Shown one piece after another: positions 12,701 through 24,774 of a stretch of DNA of 64,000 bases; within the stretch, counting starts at the first letter, position 1, and each line of letters begins with the position of its first letter. The stretch covers positions 12,543,219-12,607,218 of the forward strand of contig NC_089855.1 in NCBI RefSeq assembly GCF_036373705.1, given 5' to 3'. Made by a program: the position numbers and the translations under genes. The notes under the pieces are model-generated. The model did not search any database. It saw only the letters and a list, made by a program, of their open reading frames with translations, and was not told the origin of the DNA. This stretch comes from Amia ocellicauda. Lineage: Eukaryota; Chordata; Actinopteri; Amiiformes; Amiidae.

Positions 12701-14471
12701 GAAAACTGCATTGACCTTCAGTGTTAAAAAACACAGTATCTTGAAACAGTTAAAGTGAATGATGCATTTAAACATAAATACATGTTGAAATATTAATTTA
12801 ATTATTGATTGTATGCAAATTTAAGAAATTAACTGCACAATATGTTTCAATTTTAAACAGTAAATTGATTGCCAGAAAGCTATGTTTTCATATAACCTCA
12901 AATGAATTTGATTATTAAAGATTGCAGAAAGCAATGCAAAACAACATCCTTGATATTTCAGATTATGGAGTTGAAATAATATGGTAAATATCATAAAATG
13001 ATGAATATTCATAATTCACAGACATCTTGCCACATTGTTAAATACAATCCAATTAATTTGTCAAGAATCAAAATGTGTCAGACTGTCAAATGAAGAACTG
13101 GGACCACTTTCTATATTTCATATCATTGACAATAAACAATAAACTACCCTGATCCAATTACAGTGAGTTCATAAAATAGAAATTAATACAAATTAATACA
13201 AATCTAGTTGCATGGGGATCTGAGTAAATTAAATCCAGTTAAGCACGTTTTCATTTTGATCAGGTTATTCCAGGATAATAACTAATTGCATGATAAAATG
13301 TCAGGTTTAAAGGGTATATCAAGACTACATACAAAAGAAAAACTAAAAATGTACACCTTGCTTCTTTGTATTTAATCATTTTATAATAATCACATGCTCC
13401 AAAACATCTGTATAACACCACACCACCAGTGTCTCCAATTAACCTTTTCAAGTCCACTCTGCTTAGCCAAGAGAGTTGCATGTAGCCATCACATGTACCG
13501 CATATAAGCACTAAGGATATAAGGAACATCTATAAACACTCACTCGTTGGTGTGAAAAACATGGTTTGTCAATGCTATGAAAGAAAAAATATTTGTCATT
13601 TCAAGTTAATGAAGGCATCAAGCTCTAATGGAAAGCATTCATTTAATTTGTTTCAGATACATTGTTATACAATAAGAGCAGCAAGCTAGAAACATTTCCG
13701 TATCCTTTTGTAATATGTCATATTGATATACCCTTTAACATGTTCACTTTTAGTAGTAGGAGCAACCTTTATTTATTAATTGAAACTGTCTAATTACATT
13801 TCTTACATTTCATTTAAATAATAATATGCTAGTATAAATATTAATAATACATGAAATACAGCTGTCAGGTACCTTTGGAGTGGAATACACAATGCTGGTC
13901 TTCCTAAGCTGTAATGGGGATATTGTTGTGAATACTAGGTACTGGTACAAGAACAAGCCTAGAGAGCAGGCCTGTGGATATGGCATCTCTTCAACCTCTC
14001 CCTCAGGCTCAGCCTTGAGTTTCAGATTCTGACCCTGCTGTAACTCCATCAGTCTTGTGTTAGCAAGGAGAGTATTATGATTATCATACAGTCCTCCACA
14101 TGGTTCATGCCTTTCTCACACTATTGGTGGGACACTAACCTAGACCCTCTGGACTATGAATACAGTTACATTATTGCTGTGGCAAAATGCGATTGACAGA
14201 ATCCTTAAAAAAGATGTATGGCAGTAGAGTAGAGGACACGGCCACTGATGCATAGACAAGGCTTGAAAGGCAACAGAGGCAGATTCTCATCATTGGTGTA
14301 TAATAGTACTATTCTTGAGAAATTCTAAACTTTTTCCATTTCTGATCTTAACATGAGCTTCTTCAATACTAGTTTTGATTAAGGTGTTGTTGTTGTTTTC
14401 AATTAATGATTGTAAATCAAAAAGTATTTTGACATAGGTTCGTTAAAAAAAGTTTAGATTTCTTCAGTCAA
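9746..14471. other. intergenic, AT-rich, no gene recognised
   Basis: No supported coding sequence. The longest open frame (12168-12590, 140 codons) has no domain, its composition is like its surroundings, and it ends in a G-rich run. Short poly-A and AAAT tracts are scattered through the stretch. Confidence 0.5.
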
Positions 14472-14720
14472 TTTCCCAGCAGGGACACACGCACCCGGGG
14501 ACACAAATGGAAATTGGAAAACAGGAGACACTTCTTTACACAGAGAGGCGTCACAATCTGGAATAAACTACCCAGCGATGTGGTTGAAGCTGAAAGTTTG
14601 GGAACATTTAAAAATAGACTGGATAGGATCCTTGGATCACTTAGATATTAATGGACACCAAACGAGCACGATGGGTCGAATGGCCCCCTCTCATTTGTAA
14701 ACTTTCTTATGTTCTTATAT
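14472..14720 (+). mobile_element. 3' end of a CR1-like LINE (C-terminus of ORF2 plus 3' tail)
   Basis: One plus-strand frame from about 14475 to the TAA at 14649-14651 gives RGHKWKL, then HFFTQRGVTIWNKLPSDVVE, then a FKNRLD motif. This is the conserved C-terminal end of CR1-type LINE reverse-transcriptase proteins (F..R....WN.LP..VV.A.S...FKNRLD). A short 3' UTR follows, ending in TTTCTTATGTTCTTA, the usual terminal short repeat. The frame is intact here, but the element is 5'-truncated to about 250 bp, as is typical after abortive reverse transcription. Confidence 0.85.
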
Positions 14721-15092
14721 ATACTTGTAATAAAGGTTTTATGTTGCATTTTGATAATAGAAGCTTTGGAAGATTTTTTTTTATTTAGTTGGATCTCATT
14801 GGATTTTGTTTTGCAGTACAAAAAAACTAACAAAAAAAAACATTCAAATGAAAATTTTGCATATTTTGAAAGAAATTCCCTATTTCCCATTGTGCCTTGT
14901 ATATATTAGAGTTGCCCCAGAAGCATTATCACATTTAGCTTTGCTGTGGTTTATGTTTTATCATGCACGTGTTTAAAATGTTCTGTATTTTTTTACATAT
15001 ACCGACCATCCTACGTAAAACAGCATGTTGATAAGGTTTGTGTAGCTATATTAATGTATCTCATGTTAGTATAATTGCTTTTAAAATACTGT

Positions 15093-15726
15093 ATGTCTCA
15101 ACAGAAATCGAGACTCATCAGACCAGGCAACATTTTTCCAGTCTTCAACTGTCCAATTTTGGTGAGCTTGTGCAAATTGTAGCCTCTTTTTCCTATTTGT
15201 AGTGGAGATGAGTGGTACCCGGTGGGGTCTTCTGCTGTTGTAGCCCATCCGCCTCAAGGTTGTACGTGTTGTGGCTTCACAAATGCTTTGCTGCATACCT
15301 CGGTTGTAACGAGTGGTTATTTCAGTCAAAGTTGCTCTTCTATCAGCTTGAATCAGTCGGCCCATTCTCCTCTGACCTCTAGCATCAACAAGGCATTTTC
15401 GCCCACAGGACTGCCGCATACTGGATGTTTTTCCCTTTTCACACCATTCTTTGTAAACCCTAGAAATGGTTGTGCGTGAAAATCCCAGTAACTGAGCAGA
15501 TTGTGAAATACTCAGACCGGCCCGTCTGGCACCAACAACCATGCCACGCTCAAAATTGCTTAAATCACCTTTCTTTCCCATTCAGACATTCAGTTTGGAG
15601 TTCAGGAGATTGTCTTGACCAGGACCACACCCCTAAATGCATTGAAGCAACTGCCATGTGATTGGTTGGTTAGATAATTGCATTAATGAGAAATTGAACA
15701 GGTGTTCCTAATAATCCTTTAGGTGA

Positions 15727-15731
<5 letters not shown>
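15093..15731 (-). mobile_element. truncated DD36E Tc1 element (copy 1)
   Basis: This matches the full copy at 24775-25999 nearly base for base, in reverse orientation. The element's 5' inverted repeat is at 15703-15731, ending in GGTGAGTGTA. Homology stops abruptly at about 15093, inside the transposase shortly after the WSDESRF motif with the first catalytic Asp. The second catalytic Asp, the Glu and the other inverted repeat are missing. The residual open frame (15081-15581) encodes the N-terminal helix-turn-helix region. A (TA)n tract abuts the intact end. Confidence 0.93.

Positions 15732-15775
<44 letters not shown>
15731..15775. repeat. (TA)n microsatellite beside the Tc1 end
   Basis: About 45 bp of TA directly adjoins the terminal TA of the truncated Tc1 copy. 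Tc1 elements target TA, so insertion into a TA tract, or later expansion of the target TA, would both explain it. Confidence 0.9.
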
Positions 15776-15777
<2 letters not shown>

Positions 15778-18700
15778 GTTAGAAGAATTTAATCATTGCT
15801 TTCCAATGATGCATAATCAAATCTGTTTGTTTGTTTGTTTTCTGTTTGTTGTCCTTCTTTCTGAAAGTAGTATAGTATCGTATGGTATAGTTCAAATTAC
15901 ATACCTTATACTACTTTATGCCGTTTAAATAAGTAGAAGAAATTAGACTTACAATTTTTAAAACACATACATGTTGCTGATGTTGAATATAACAATTGTT
16001 TATTTTGTTATGTTTGAAATTTGAAAGTTCTGTATTTCTGGCAGCCTGCTGTGTGAACTTCTGCATTAGCCTTCCACACGGTAGCTCTTTGCAATCTTTG
16101 AGACCTATGGGGGGTGAATTTCTCATCCATTTGGTTGATAATTAATGCTGACATCATCCTACTAAATAAGGACACCTATCAAAGCTCCGATTCGTTTCTG
16201 AAAATACTACATGATTATGTTATTTAGGGAGAGGGCATGAGCATCATCATTAATCCTTTCTGAATACTTGCCAGTCATGTCACTCCTTTATGCAACATTC
16301 TGGAAAGAGCTAAAGGCCTCCTGTATCACTGCTATTACATGAAACCTTCAATTAAAAACATTAAATGCCTCACCTATTGATAAGGTTCAAATATCAATTC
16401 CATAACTACACATACATAAGAAGAGATAAGGCTAGTTAGCCACGAGAAATAAACATAGCTTTTGGAGAATTAAGAACTTCAGTTACAGATAAAATGTAAT
16501 TTTGAATACTAGTATTTAAATGTCAAACTAATGTATTAAGATGACTGTATTCACATCCTCAATTGATTGGTGTCCAACTTGTGAATTGACAAGTAGTTTA
16601 AATGATTTCCCTTTCTTGTAGTCAATATTAGCACCATCTTCAAGGAGTTTTATTAATTTAATTATTTTTTTCTTTCCACAAAAAAAAAAAAAGGCAAAGC
16701 AGATACTGTGGTAAATTATGTTGTGCTGTGGCTGGTATTGGTTCTGGAAGATTTAGGATGTCTTATGCAGTTTTGTTTTAATTCTCTTGAACAAATTGCA
16801 ATATTTGAATAGTTAAGGGAGAGGTCAGAATGGCAAAATATGTGTGGAATAGTTTCTGAAGGGTTTTGAGGGGTGATGAACTCCATGCACTATATAATAC
16901 ATTATCTTAGTGATCCGTTGCTTCCATGGGAAAAGAATATTACAGACAACATGCTGTAAACAAGCAGAAATGTGTTCCTCTCCAATTATTTCCTACTTCT
17001 GGTCATCTGACTCATGCAGTATAAGGCATGAGATGTGTACAGCTTGTTCAAATATGGTGTATGCATGTGGACGCTGCCCAAACCCCGAGTACGTCACATG
17101 CATCCTAATAAACATAACCATTTATCTCATAGGTGGTGACAATATTCATAGATTCAGATCACACAGAATACATTATTCCATCATCAGGCGAAATTCATAC
17201 AGTGTTATCGGTGATCATAGTTTGAAAATTTGGCTGGCTGTGGAATGGATGAAGACATTGGCAAGCCATTTACAAACCCGTTTACCGCACCCACCGAGGA
17301 ACATGATTGGAACTGTTAAATCACAATGCCTTATAGTGCCTTTTATTGAAGGTCATGTCAGGAAAATGTGATAACTCAGGAATTAATTCAGTTTATCGTG
17401 AAGCATTTCTGCCAAGGAAGCTCAGCTGATGACAAATAACTATGACAGGTAAGTCAATACAAGGTAAAAGTGCAATCTACAATGATTTGGAGAAATGCAG
17501 TTCTCAGTGTAATTCTACACAAATATCAGTGTTGTCACAATTGGTCTAATAATGTATTCCGTTCCCCAAATCACTGGATGTGCTTCCTTGTTATCTTTTT
17601 AAAGTAAACCTTAAGTCAAAATTCACAAAACGGCATATGCAGAGTGTGCATATTCTGCTTCAGGAGGGATGTTTGCATCCAATCTGAAAGATATCATGAT
17701 TCAATGTCATCTGTTAATAGATTGCTGACACAAATTGAGCTTCAGAATAAATATAGTACAGATAGTGGGAGTACCATACAGCCTACAGTTCTGCAACTTA
17801 GTACAGATGTATAACAACATGCAAAAGATGTTTAAAGAACATGAAAAGAAAATACCATAGATGGTGCTGAAAATAAAGCATAAGAAAGGTTATATTCACA
17901 TAAGTCACATTGATTTATCTTCCCCACTGCTTATCTAAAGTCAAATTAATTTACTGCCTAACATTCATTAGTAACTTTTTTGAATATACAGCAATTAAAT
18001 CTCATATATGTTGGAGCTTCTTGACAGAGGGCAACAGGTTTGGTGTCTAGAATATGTCCATGCTTCCCAAATTGACTTTTCTTGCAGCAAATCTGGTTTG
18101 CTTGACCAACAATGTTAAGATTAAAGAGCTATAGAAAGCAAAAGGTAACTGTATGTAAATATTTTTGACAGAGATGCTATTGGTACATTACATATTGATA
18201 ACAATAAGTCAATATTTGATACACCTCATCAATATATATAAATATACATATAATAATTACCTGATCCCTATTTAGCAGTTTTTGTGACACTTCGTAAATG
18301 CTTCCCTGTGTCTGACTCATTTCTATATCATAGGCAAGGAGTTCAATATTTATAAATTATGTATTTACTTGGATTTAACATTAGGTCAGTGACAAACTGC
18401 ATGTCAGGGAAAAAAATTGATAACTCATAAATTAATTAAGATAATAATTAAGATTTTTTACCAAGGTTTTGCTGATTAAAACAGCCTGTGACAAGTAAAT
18501 TGAAGCAAAGTGAAATTGTAAAATGGAAAGAGCATTGCTTTGTCTTGCTTTAATGCATGACAAAAGGTATTTTCAATATGCATACAATTAAAAATAGCAG
18601 AGAAAGGGATTCATGCAATGCATTTGAAAACAAAGTATAGTGTGGCTGTTATGACCAAGTGGAAATAAAACCACATTACACAAACCAGGCCTGATTTCAA

Positions 18701-19525
18701 CTGCTGTGCTTTCCCAAAACCACCTGAGGGAGGGAAGGCTCCCAAATGTAATATACACTGGTGCTTCAACAGCATAATGAATGCTCTGTTTCACTGGCAC
18801 TTCCAGCACCAGTAGTCACATTGTTTTATTTTATATTTTAAACTAATCAATTGCAACTTGATGTCTGCTGCAGAGACTTCCATTTCCATACATGTTCCTG
18901 CAGAAATATTGCACTTCTGATATGTGCCAAGGATGTCTCATTCAACTTAAAATAAGAGGATTTGACAATATCCCATTGTAAATAATGCTGTTTGGCCCAA
19001 AGTCAAAAGCTGTATTCTGTATCTGTCCCTCACACTGTGTAGCCAGAAACATTTTCATTACTGTTCATTTATATTTACTAAAGCAACAGATCAGAGAGAA
19101 AGTGGGTGCAATGACTTCCTTTTTCCCCCCCAGTAATAATCTGTCTCTTTGAAAACTGTCATTGGCTACAGCAGCATCATTAATACCCAATCCTGTGGCT
19201 AAGGTAGTGTAACAAGATTAAGTGCCTTAAGTTAATTTTAATTGAATTCTCTTGGTGAATACAGACCTGTTTTTTCACAATATTTAATTATTTTTAGTTG
19301 GGGAATTCAACAAGGTTATTCTGGTAATACATACATGAGAAAGTATTAAAGTATAAGTATAAGACAATGTGCAACAGAAAAAAGAACAAAACTGTATGTG
19401 CTGTACATTTATCAGTTAAGACAAGAATATGATTTAGTTTTTATTTATTTGCTTTTCATGGGAACATAAAGACTATACAGAAGTAAACTAGATAAATACA
19501 TATCCTTTGTTTAAAGCTAGACTAA
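15776..19525. other. intergenic, no gene recognised
   Basis: The 153-codon open frame at 16910-17371 has no recognisable domain, and I do not call it. Parts of 16.9-17.4 kb are less AT-rich than the surroundings and could be conserved noncoding DNA, but I cannot test that. Confidence 0.45.
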
Positions 19526-19685
19526 GGGCCAGATTCAATCAAAACCCGCTAATAGCAAACTACAAACCTGTACATTATAGCGGTTACATTTATGATTACA
19601 AGAAAGTGGCATCTTACTAAAAATGAATACAGTTCTCTAGTTTTCTATTAGCGGGTGGGTCAAAGTTTTGATTTAATCCCAGCCT
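19526..19685. mobile_element. Harbinger-like MITE, copy 1
   Basis: About 160 bp with imperfect terminal inverted repeats. The left end begins GGGCCAGATTCAATCAAAA. The right end, read in reverse complement, begins GGCTGGGATTAAATCAAAA, and both arms then contain CGCTAATAG. CTAA flanks both ends, which includes the TAA-type 3-bp target duplication of PIF/Harbinger elements. It has no coding capacity. A related copy lies at 58803-58985. Confidence 0.6.
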
Positions 19686-21633
19686 AACACATTGTCTTTT
19701 GATTTTCCATTGAATCATTGACTCAAACTATTCTTTTTACACAAGCATCATCAAACAAACCAAGTGCACAGCTATCTTATCTTTGCTGCAGCTGGTAGTA
19801 CACGGTCAATTGCACTACTTTATGAAGCAGAAATCACCAAGGTATAGGATTTTTACATCATGACCCACTAAGCCCCAAACACATCGTCTGTCACTTCACT
19901 TCATAGAAACAAGAAAAAAGGAGCCCTAAACCTCATCCATAATGTGTATTGTATAACCGATTAAGAACATCATAATAATAATCATACTTTCAAATACTAT
20001 ATGAGATTAATTTAGACATGGAGCATGACATGCATAATTTTACAGGTATATGTTAGCATGTATTCTATTTTTACTTCATTACATATGGACATTAAATGTT
20101 CAGCACCTTTCATTTTTTCCCAGTGAAATTCCTAAAATTATAAAAAAAAATAGGCCTGTACTTAAGGTCAATATTCAAAGCTCACAATTCAGTCAAGGTA
20201 AATGTGCTAAAGAAGCCAATCAGCTGACATATCACTTGGGGAACGAGATGCGATCCAAGGCAATGCAAATCTTGCTAATGGGATATTTTTATTCATACCA
20301 TAAAGCAACATTCAACCCATTATCCCTCAGTGTTTGTGGTCTCAATCAGCTCTCACACACATTGTACTTCAAGCGGGGCTCACCTTTATTCAACAGAAGA
20401 GCATTCAAGCAAATGTCTCTGAAATTAATCAATTTCTGCTTGTACTATTTTGTTATTGTATTTTTCTACAACAATAATGAGTCATATTATTATTTATTGT
20501 ATTTCTAAAAGTCAAATTCTAATGAATGGTGTTCTCTGTAGTCCTGTCTGCTTTCAATGCCTGCTGTAGAGGAGTTGTCTGTAGTTTACTAGTTATGTAC
20601 CCAGTCACCCACTGTCCAAATAGGCAGTTATTATATTTTAACCAGAGTTACTTTTACTGAAACGGTGACTTTTATAATGAAATTATAGGTTAAACAATAG
20701 GCACTGAGAAATCTACACTGCGCACAAAATCTTATTTTCTACATTCCTGAACTTGGCATTATGTTTACTACAAAAATAACTTCCAACCTTTGTTCAAAGC
20801 AAGACCGTTTGTTCTTTATTGAGCTAGCTGTGTTCTTTAAATCACACATATAGGCTATGCACTAATTAACTGAAAGATATTTAAAGACCTGCTGGATTAT
20901 AACCTTCAGGAACCGGTGTCATGTGTATTGAGATAACCCATAACACAATGTGATAGGGAACAGCAAACTGAACTGCATTTAGACATACAGAGAAACTCTT
21001 AAATATGTGACCTTTATATGCTTGGATAAGTCACCCATTATTATGTCACCGTGCATTCAGAGAAACATACTTAACAAATCATTATAAGTTACATCACTGC
21101 CCCAGCAAATTTAGAGATCATTACTGTTACTTTAACTTTGTATTACAAAACTATTACAATAGTTGGTTCTTAAGATAAATAAAATAAGGTGTCAACAGAT
21201 TCTTGTGACAATAAAGACATATTCAAATTCAAGTAGTTCAAGTACAATACTGCATTGTGTTCCTCATCAAATATCAATTTATCTAAAGAAATAGTACAAA
21301 TACATGCAGAAATATGATATAGAGCATGGAAACAATATTATTCCATTCATCAACATAACCCAGCACCCTCAATGGTTTTCAGCATTACTCAATTACTTGT
21401 ACTTCAAATCAGGAAGAAGAAAAACAGATTTGGAGAATGATGTTGCTGATTTCACCAGACACTAACTATTGAGATACCATCAGATTAGCTGGACAGTAGA
21501 GTGGACAAGATTGCAACTAGCATGAATATCTCCTTGGAGATTATTAGGACTGTTTGGACAACCGCAGATACTTTGATATTCCTGATCTCATTCTACTGGC
21601 TTTTTATAATGAGCAGCTGTTACTGCTAACAAG
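19686..21633. other. intergenic, no gene recognised
   Basis: The 152-codon open frame at 20050-20508 is AT-driven and has no recognisable motif. No other structure was seen. Confidence 0.45.
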
Positions 21634-22130
21634 CAGTGGCACCCCCAGAAATGTTCATAGGGGTGGTCAGATGGGGCCACTGAAAATCTTGGGGTGGCAC
21701 ACCAAAACCAAAAGCCATAACTGAATTTCAGGAATTCTATTATGCTGTTGTAGTATATAGGCTAGTTGAAAATTATGTCAATATGAGAGTTAAGGAATCG
21801 CATACTGATATACTTTGGTTTCTTATTTTACAGTTAATGTTACTAATTATCTGATGTGCCAGCAGCAGGCCGGGGGAGGGGTGACAGGGGTCGGAGTGTG
21901 ACGCAGTGATGGATGGTCAGAAGTGGCTGGCTGGCTATGCATTTGTTATTTTCTTTCACGTGAACTATTATGAAAAATATACATTATTGATTTAAATGAA
22001 TATTACCTAATGTAAAATATCAGATAGAAGCATATTATGCATATGCAACTCACGAGGGGGGCCAGTGGGGGACCAGCAAATGTATCAGGGTGGCTGTGGC
22101 CCCCCTGGCCACCCCTTGGCGGCGCCACTG
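21634..22130. mobile_element. non-autonomous hAT-like element
   Basis: A 497-bp unit beginning CAGTGGCACCCCCAG and ending in GGCGGCGCCACTG, with imperfect inverted repeats (CAGTGGCRCC type) and a second internal pair of GGGGTGG/CCACCCC motifs near the ends. The flanking octamers CTAACAAG (21626-21633) and CTTACAAA (22131-22138) match at 6 of 8 positions, fitting a decayed 8-bp hAT target duplication. No transposase remains. Confidence 0.7.
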
Positions 22131-22268
22131 CTTACAAAGCCAATACTTTGACAGTTTAATGTTCTCTGTTGCATTAACTTTCAGTCAGTACATTTGTATT
22201 TAAATGAACAGTTTATACAAATCCTCCCTCCTCCCTTGCTATATTAGCTACTGATTCGAAATTTCAAC

Positions 22269-23372
22269 TACACTACTTGGCCAGAAGTATGTGGACACCT
22301 GCTCGTCAGACATCTCATTCCAAAATCATTGGCATTAACATGGAGTTGGTCCCCCTTACAGCCTCCACTCTTCTGGAAAGGCTCTCCACTAGACGTTGGA
22401 ACATTGCTGCAGGTATTTGCTTCTATTCAGTCACAAGAGCATCAGTGAGGTCGGGCGCTGATGTTGGGCCTGGCTTGCAGTCAGTGTTCCAATTCATCCC
22501 AAAGGTGTTCAATGGGTTTGAGGTCAGGGCTCTGTACAGGCCAGTCAAGTTCTTTCAGATCGATCTCGACAAACCATTTCTGTATTGACCTCGCTTTGTG
22601 CACTGGGGCGTTGTCATGCTGAAACAGGAAAGGGCTTCCACGAACTACTGCCACAAAGCTAGAAGTGCAAAATCATCTAGAATGTCATTGTATGCTGTAG
22701 TGTTAAGATTTCCCTAAAGAGGAACTAAGGGGCCGAGCCTGAACCATGAAAAACAACCCCATACTATTATTCTTCCTCCCCCCAACTTGGCACTATGCAT
22801 TCTGGCAGGCAGCGTTCTCCTGGCATCCACCAAACCCAGATTCGTCCATCGGATTGCCAGATGGTGAAGCGTGATTCATCACTCCAGAGAACGCGTTTCC
22901 ACTGCTCCAGAGTCCAATGGCGATGAGCTTTACATCACTCCAGCCAATGCTTAGCATTGTGCATGGTGATCTTAAGCTTGTTTGGAACTTGGTAGTGATT
23001 GTTGCAACCGAGCACAGACAATTTGTACGCGCCGACACACTTCAGCACTAGGCAGTCTCGTTCTGTGAGCTTGTGTGGCCTTCCACTTCGCGGCTGAGCT
23101 GTTCTTGCTCCCAGATGTCTCCACTTCACAATAACAGCACTTACAGTTGACCAGGGCAGCTCTAGCAGTGCAGAAATTTGACAAACTGACTTGTAAAGGT
23201 GGCATCCTATGACGGTGCCATGTTGAAAGTCACTGAGCTCTTCAATATGGCCCATTCTACTGCCAATGTTTGTCTGTTTGTTATATTTTATACACCTGTC
23301 AGCAATGGGTGTGGCTGAAATAGCTGAATCCACTTAGAAGGGGTGTCCACATACTTCTGGCCATGTAGTGTA
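22269..23372 (-). mobile_element. decayed DD34E Tc1-like element (family B)
   Basis: Inverted repeats begin TACACTACTTGGCCAGAAGT at the left and are mirrored at the right as CTTCTGGCCATGTAGTGTA, with TA at both outer edges. The transposase lies on the minus strand. An N-terminal helix-turn-helix part with a RSGRPHKLTERD motif lies at 22935-23333, and a [11 protein letters not shown] region is displaced to another frame. A C-terminal part reads HDNAPVHKARSIQKWF ... SPDLKPIEHLWDE. The last Asp and the Glu are separated by 34 residues. Several frameshifts and stops break the gene, so it cannot encode a working transposase. Confidence 0.9.
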
Positions 23373-24774
23373 TACAAGTCACAGAAATTAATTAAAAAAA
23401 AATCCATTAATGGAGCATATTTTCACACTTATTAGAAAGGAGCTTACAAAGCAGCCAATCATATTACGTCTTTTGGCGAATGTTGTTTAGGATGAATACA
23501 TTGTTTGTCAATTAAAGATTTGTTGACCTCTTCTATTCTGCTATCTATTCTTTACTTATTAAGTGGTTGTTTTTTATATGTAAAATTCTCTTATTTTCTT
23601 TTTCATAATGGTGCATTATTTATTGTTAGAGTTTTTTCAACTTCATTAATATTTACTACAACGTATGTTTTCTAACATTATGATAAACACAGGAAAGAAA
23701 ACTGTCAGCCCCGGTCTTTATTTGTGAGGAACTCATGCATACTGCAAGAGAGTGTTTATTTGACATTTATTTAACAACTTTAGGCACATTGATTTCAAAA
23801 TTGATACAGCATTTCAGTGATTTCATATTTAGATACCATTCTGTCCTTTATTAGGGGGAGTTTTGGGTGTTGAAAAATAATCTTTGCAACTCTAGAACCA
23901 ATCAAAAATTATAACATTGGATCCAATGGGGATAAGAGATTTCACCTAACGAGCAGTTTTCAAGGAGTGAATTACATTCATATAATGAGGGATTACTGTA
24001 TTTGTATTCTGGGAACATGTAATTTGTAGTATGCACCATCTGCTGGAGACTATGAGTAATGTATTCATTTCATAAACGTTGCATAAAATTCAGGTGTTGA
24101 GCTGTTTTGTTTTGTAAATCCAATTAAAATAAAACTGGTGTCTTACATCCTCTGTATTGTCCAAACACGATCTCCCAGAATGCAGCATCCTCTCACTGAT
24201 GTAATTTATGTACTTGTACCTCCATCCCCATTCGTGTGTTAAAATGTAATCGACCTTGTCTAAGGTTGATTTTAACAGAACTGAGGCTTTTTTTAACCTT
24301 TGATATATGTTGAAATACCATGTTGCCAGTTAAGTTTATATATTTACTTTCTGAGCATCATGAATTGAAACAATACATGATTACTGAGCAACTCCTTCTT
24401 GCTGTGTATTCATAAGATACTCTTACTTGCTATTTGATATCAAAATGTGTTATTAAATAATCAGACATTTCTGCAATATAGAAACCCTAATTTGTTTATG
24501 TTGCTGAATATTTTCAAATCTGTTTATACTCCAGAGAATGATCTGCACCTGTCCTTCCCCCACAGCATATTATTTTAATTAGTAATGATTATCATCAGAT
24601 GAGGATGGACTCAGTGTGATGACTCTAGTTACCTATTTGGAGTTATATTATTTGTTGAATGTTAAAGAACAGTAAATGGTTGTAATTGGAGAGAATTTCC
24701 AGAGAGATATGTTTCCAATTAAAATCATGTTAAGTCTCCATATTTGCAGTGGAATATGGCTTTCTAACTCGATA
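23373..24774. other. intergenic, no gene recognised
   Basis: AT-rich. A short imperfect hairpin at about 24239-24278 (GTTAAAATGTAATCGACCTT and its partner AAGGTTGATTTTAAC) is the only structure seen. Confidence 0.45.

Noticed and set aside
15222..15661. Frames beginning MGSSAVVAH and MCVKIPVTE, recurring at 24845-25284 and 50894-51335
   Set aside because: They are antisense of the Tc1 transposase; recurrence only reflects the repeated element.
16910..17371. 153-codon open frame rich in Cys and His
   Set aside because: The Cys/His residues are not spaced as any zinc-binding motif I know; there is no splice or start context and it looks noncoding.
20050..20508. 152-codon open frame
   Set aside because: Hydrophobic, AT-driven, ending in Tyr/Asn runs; no recognisable family.
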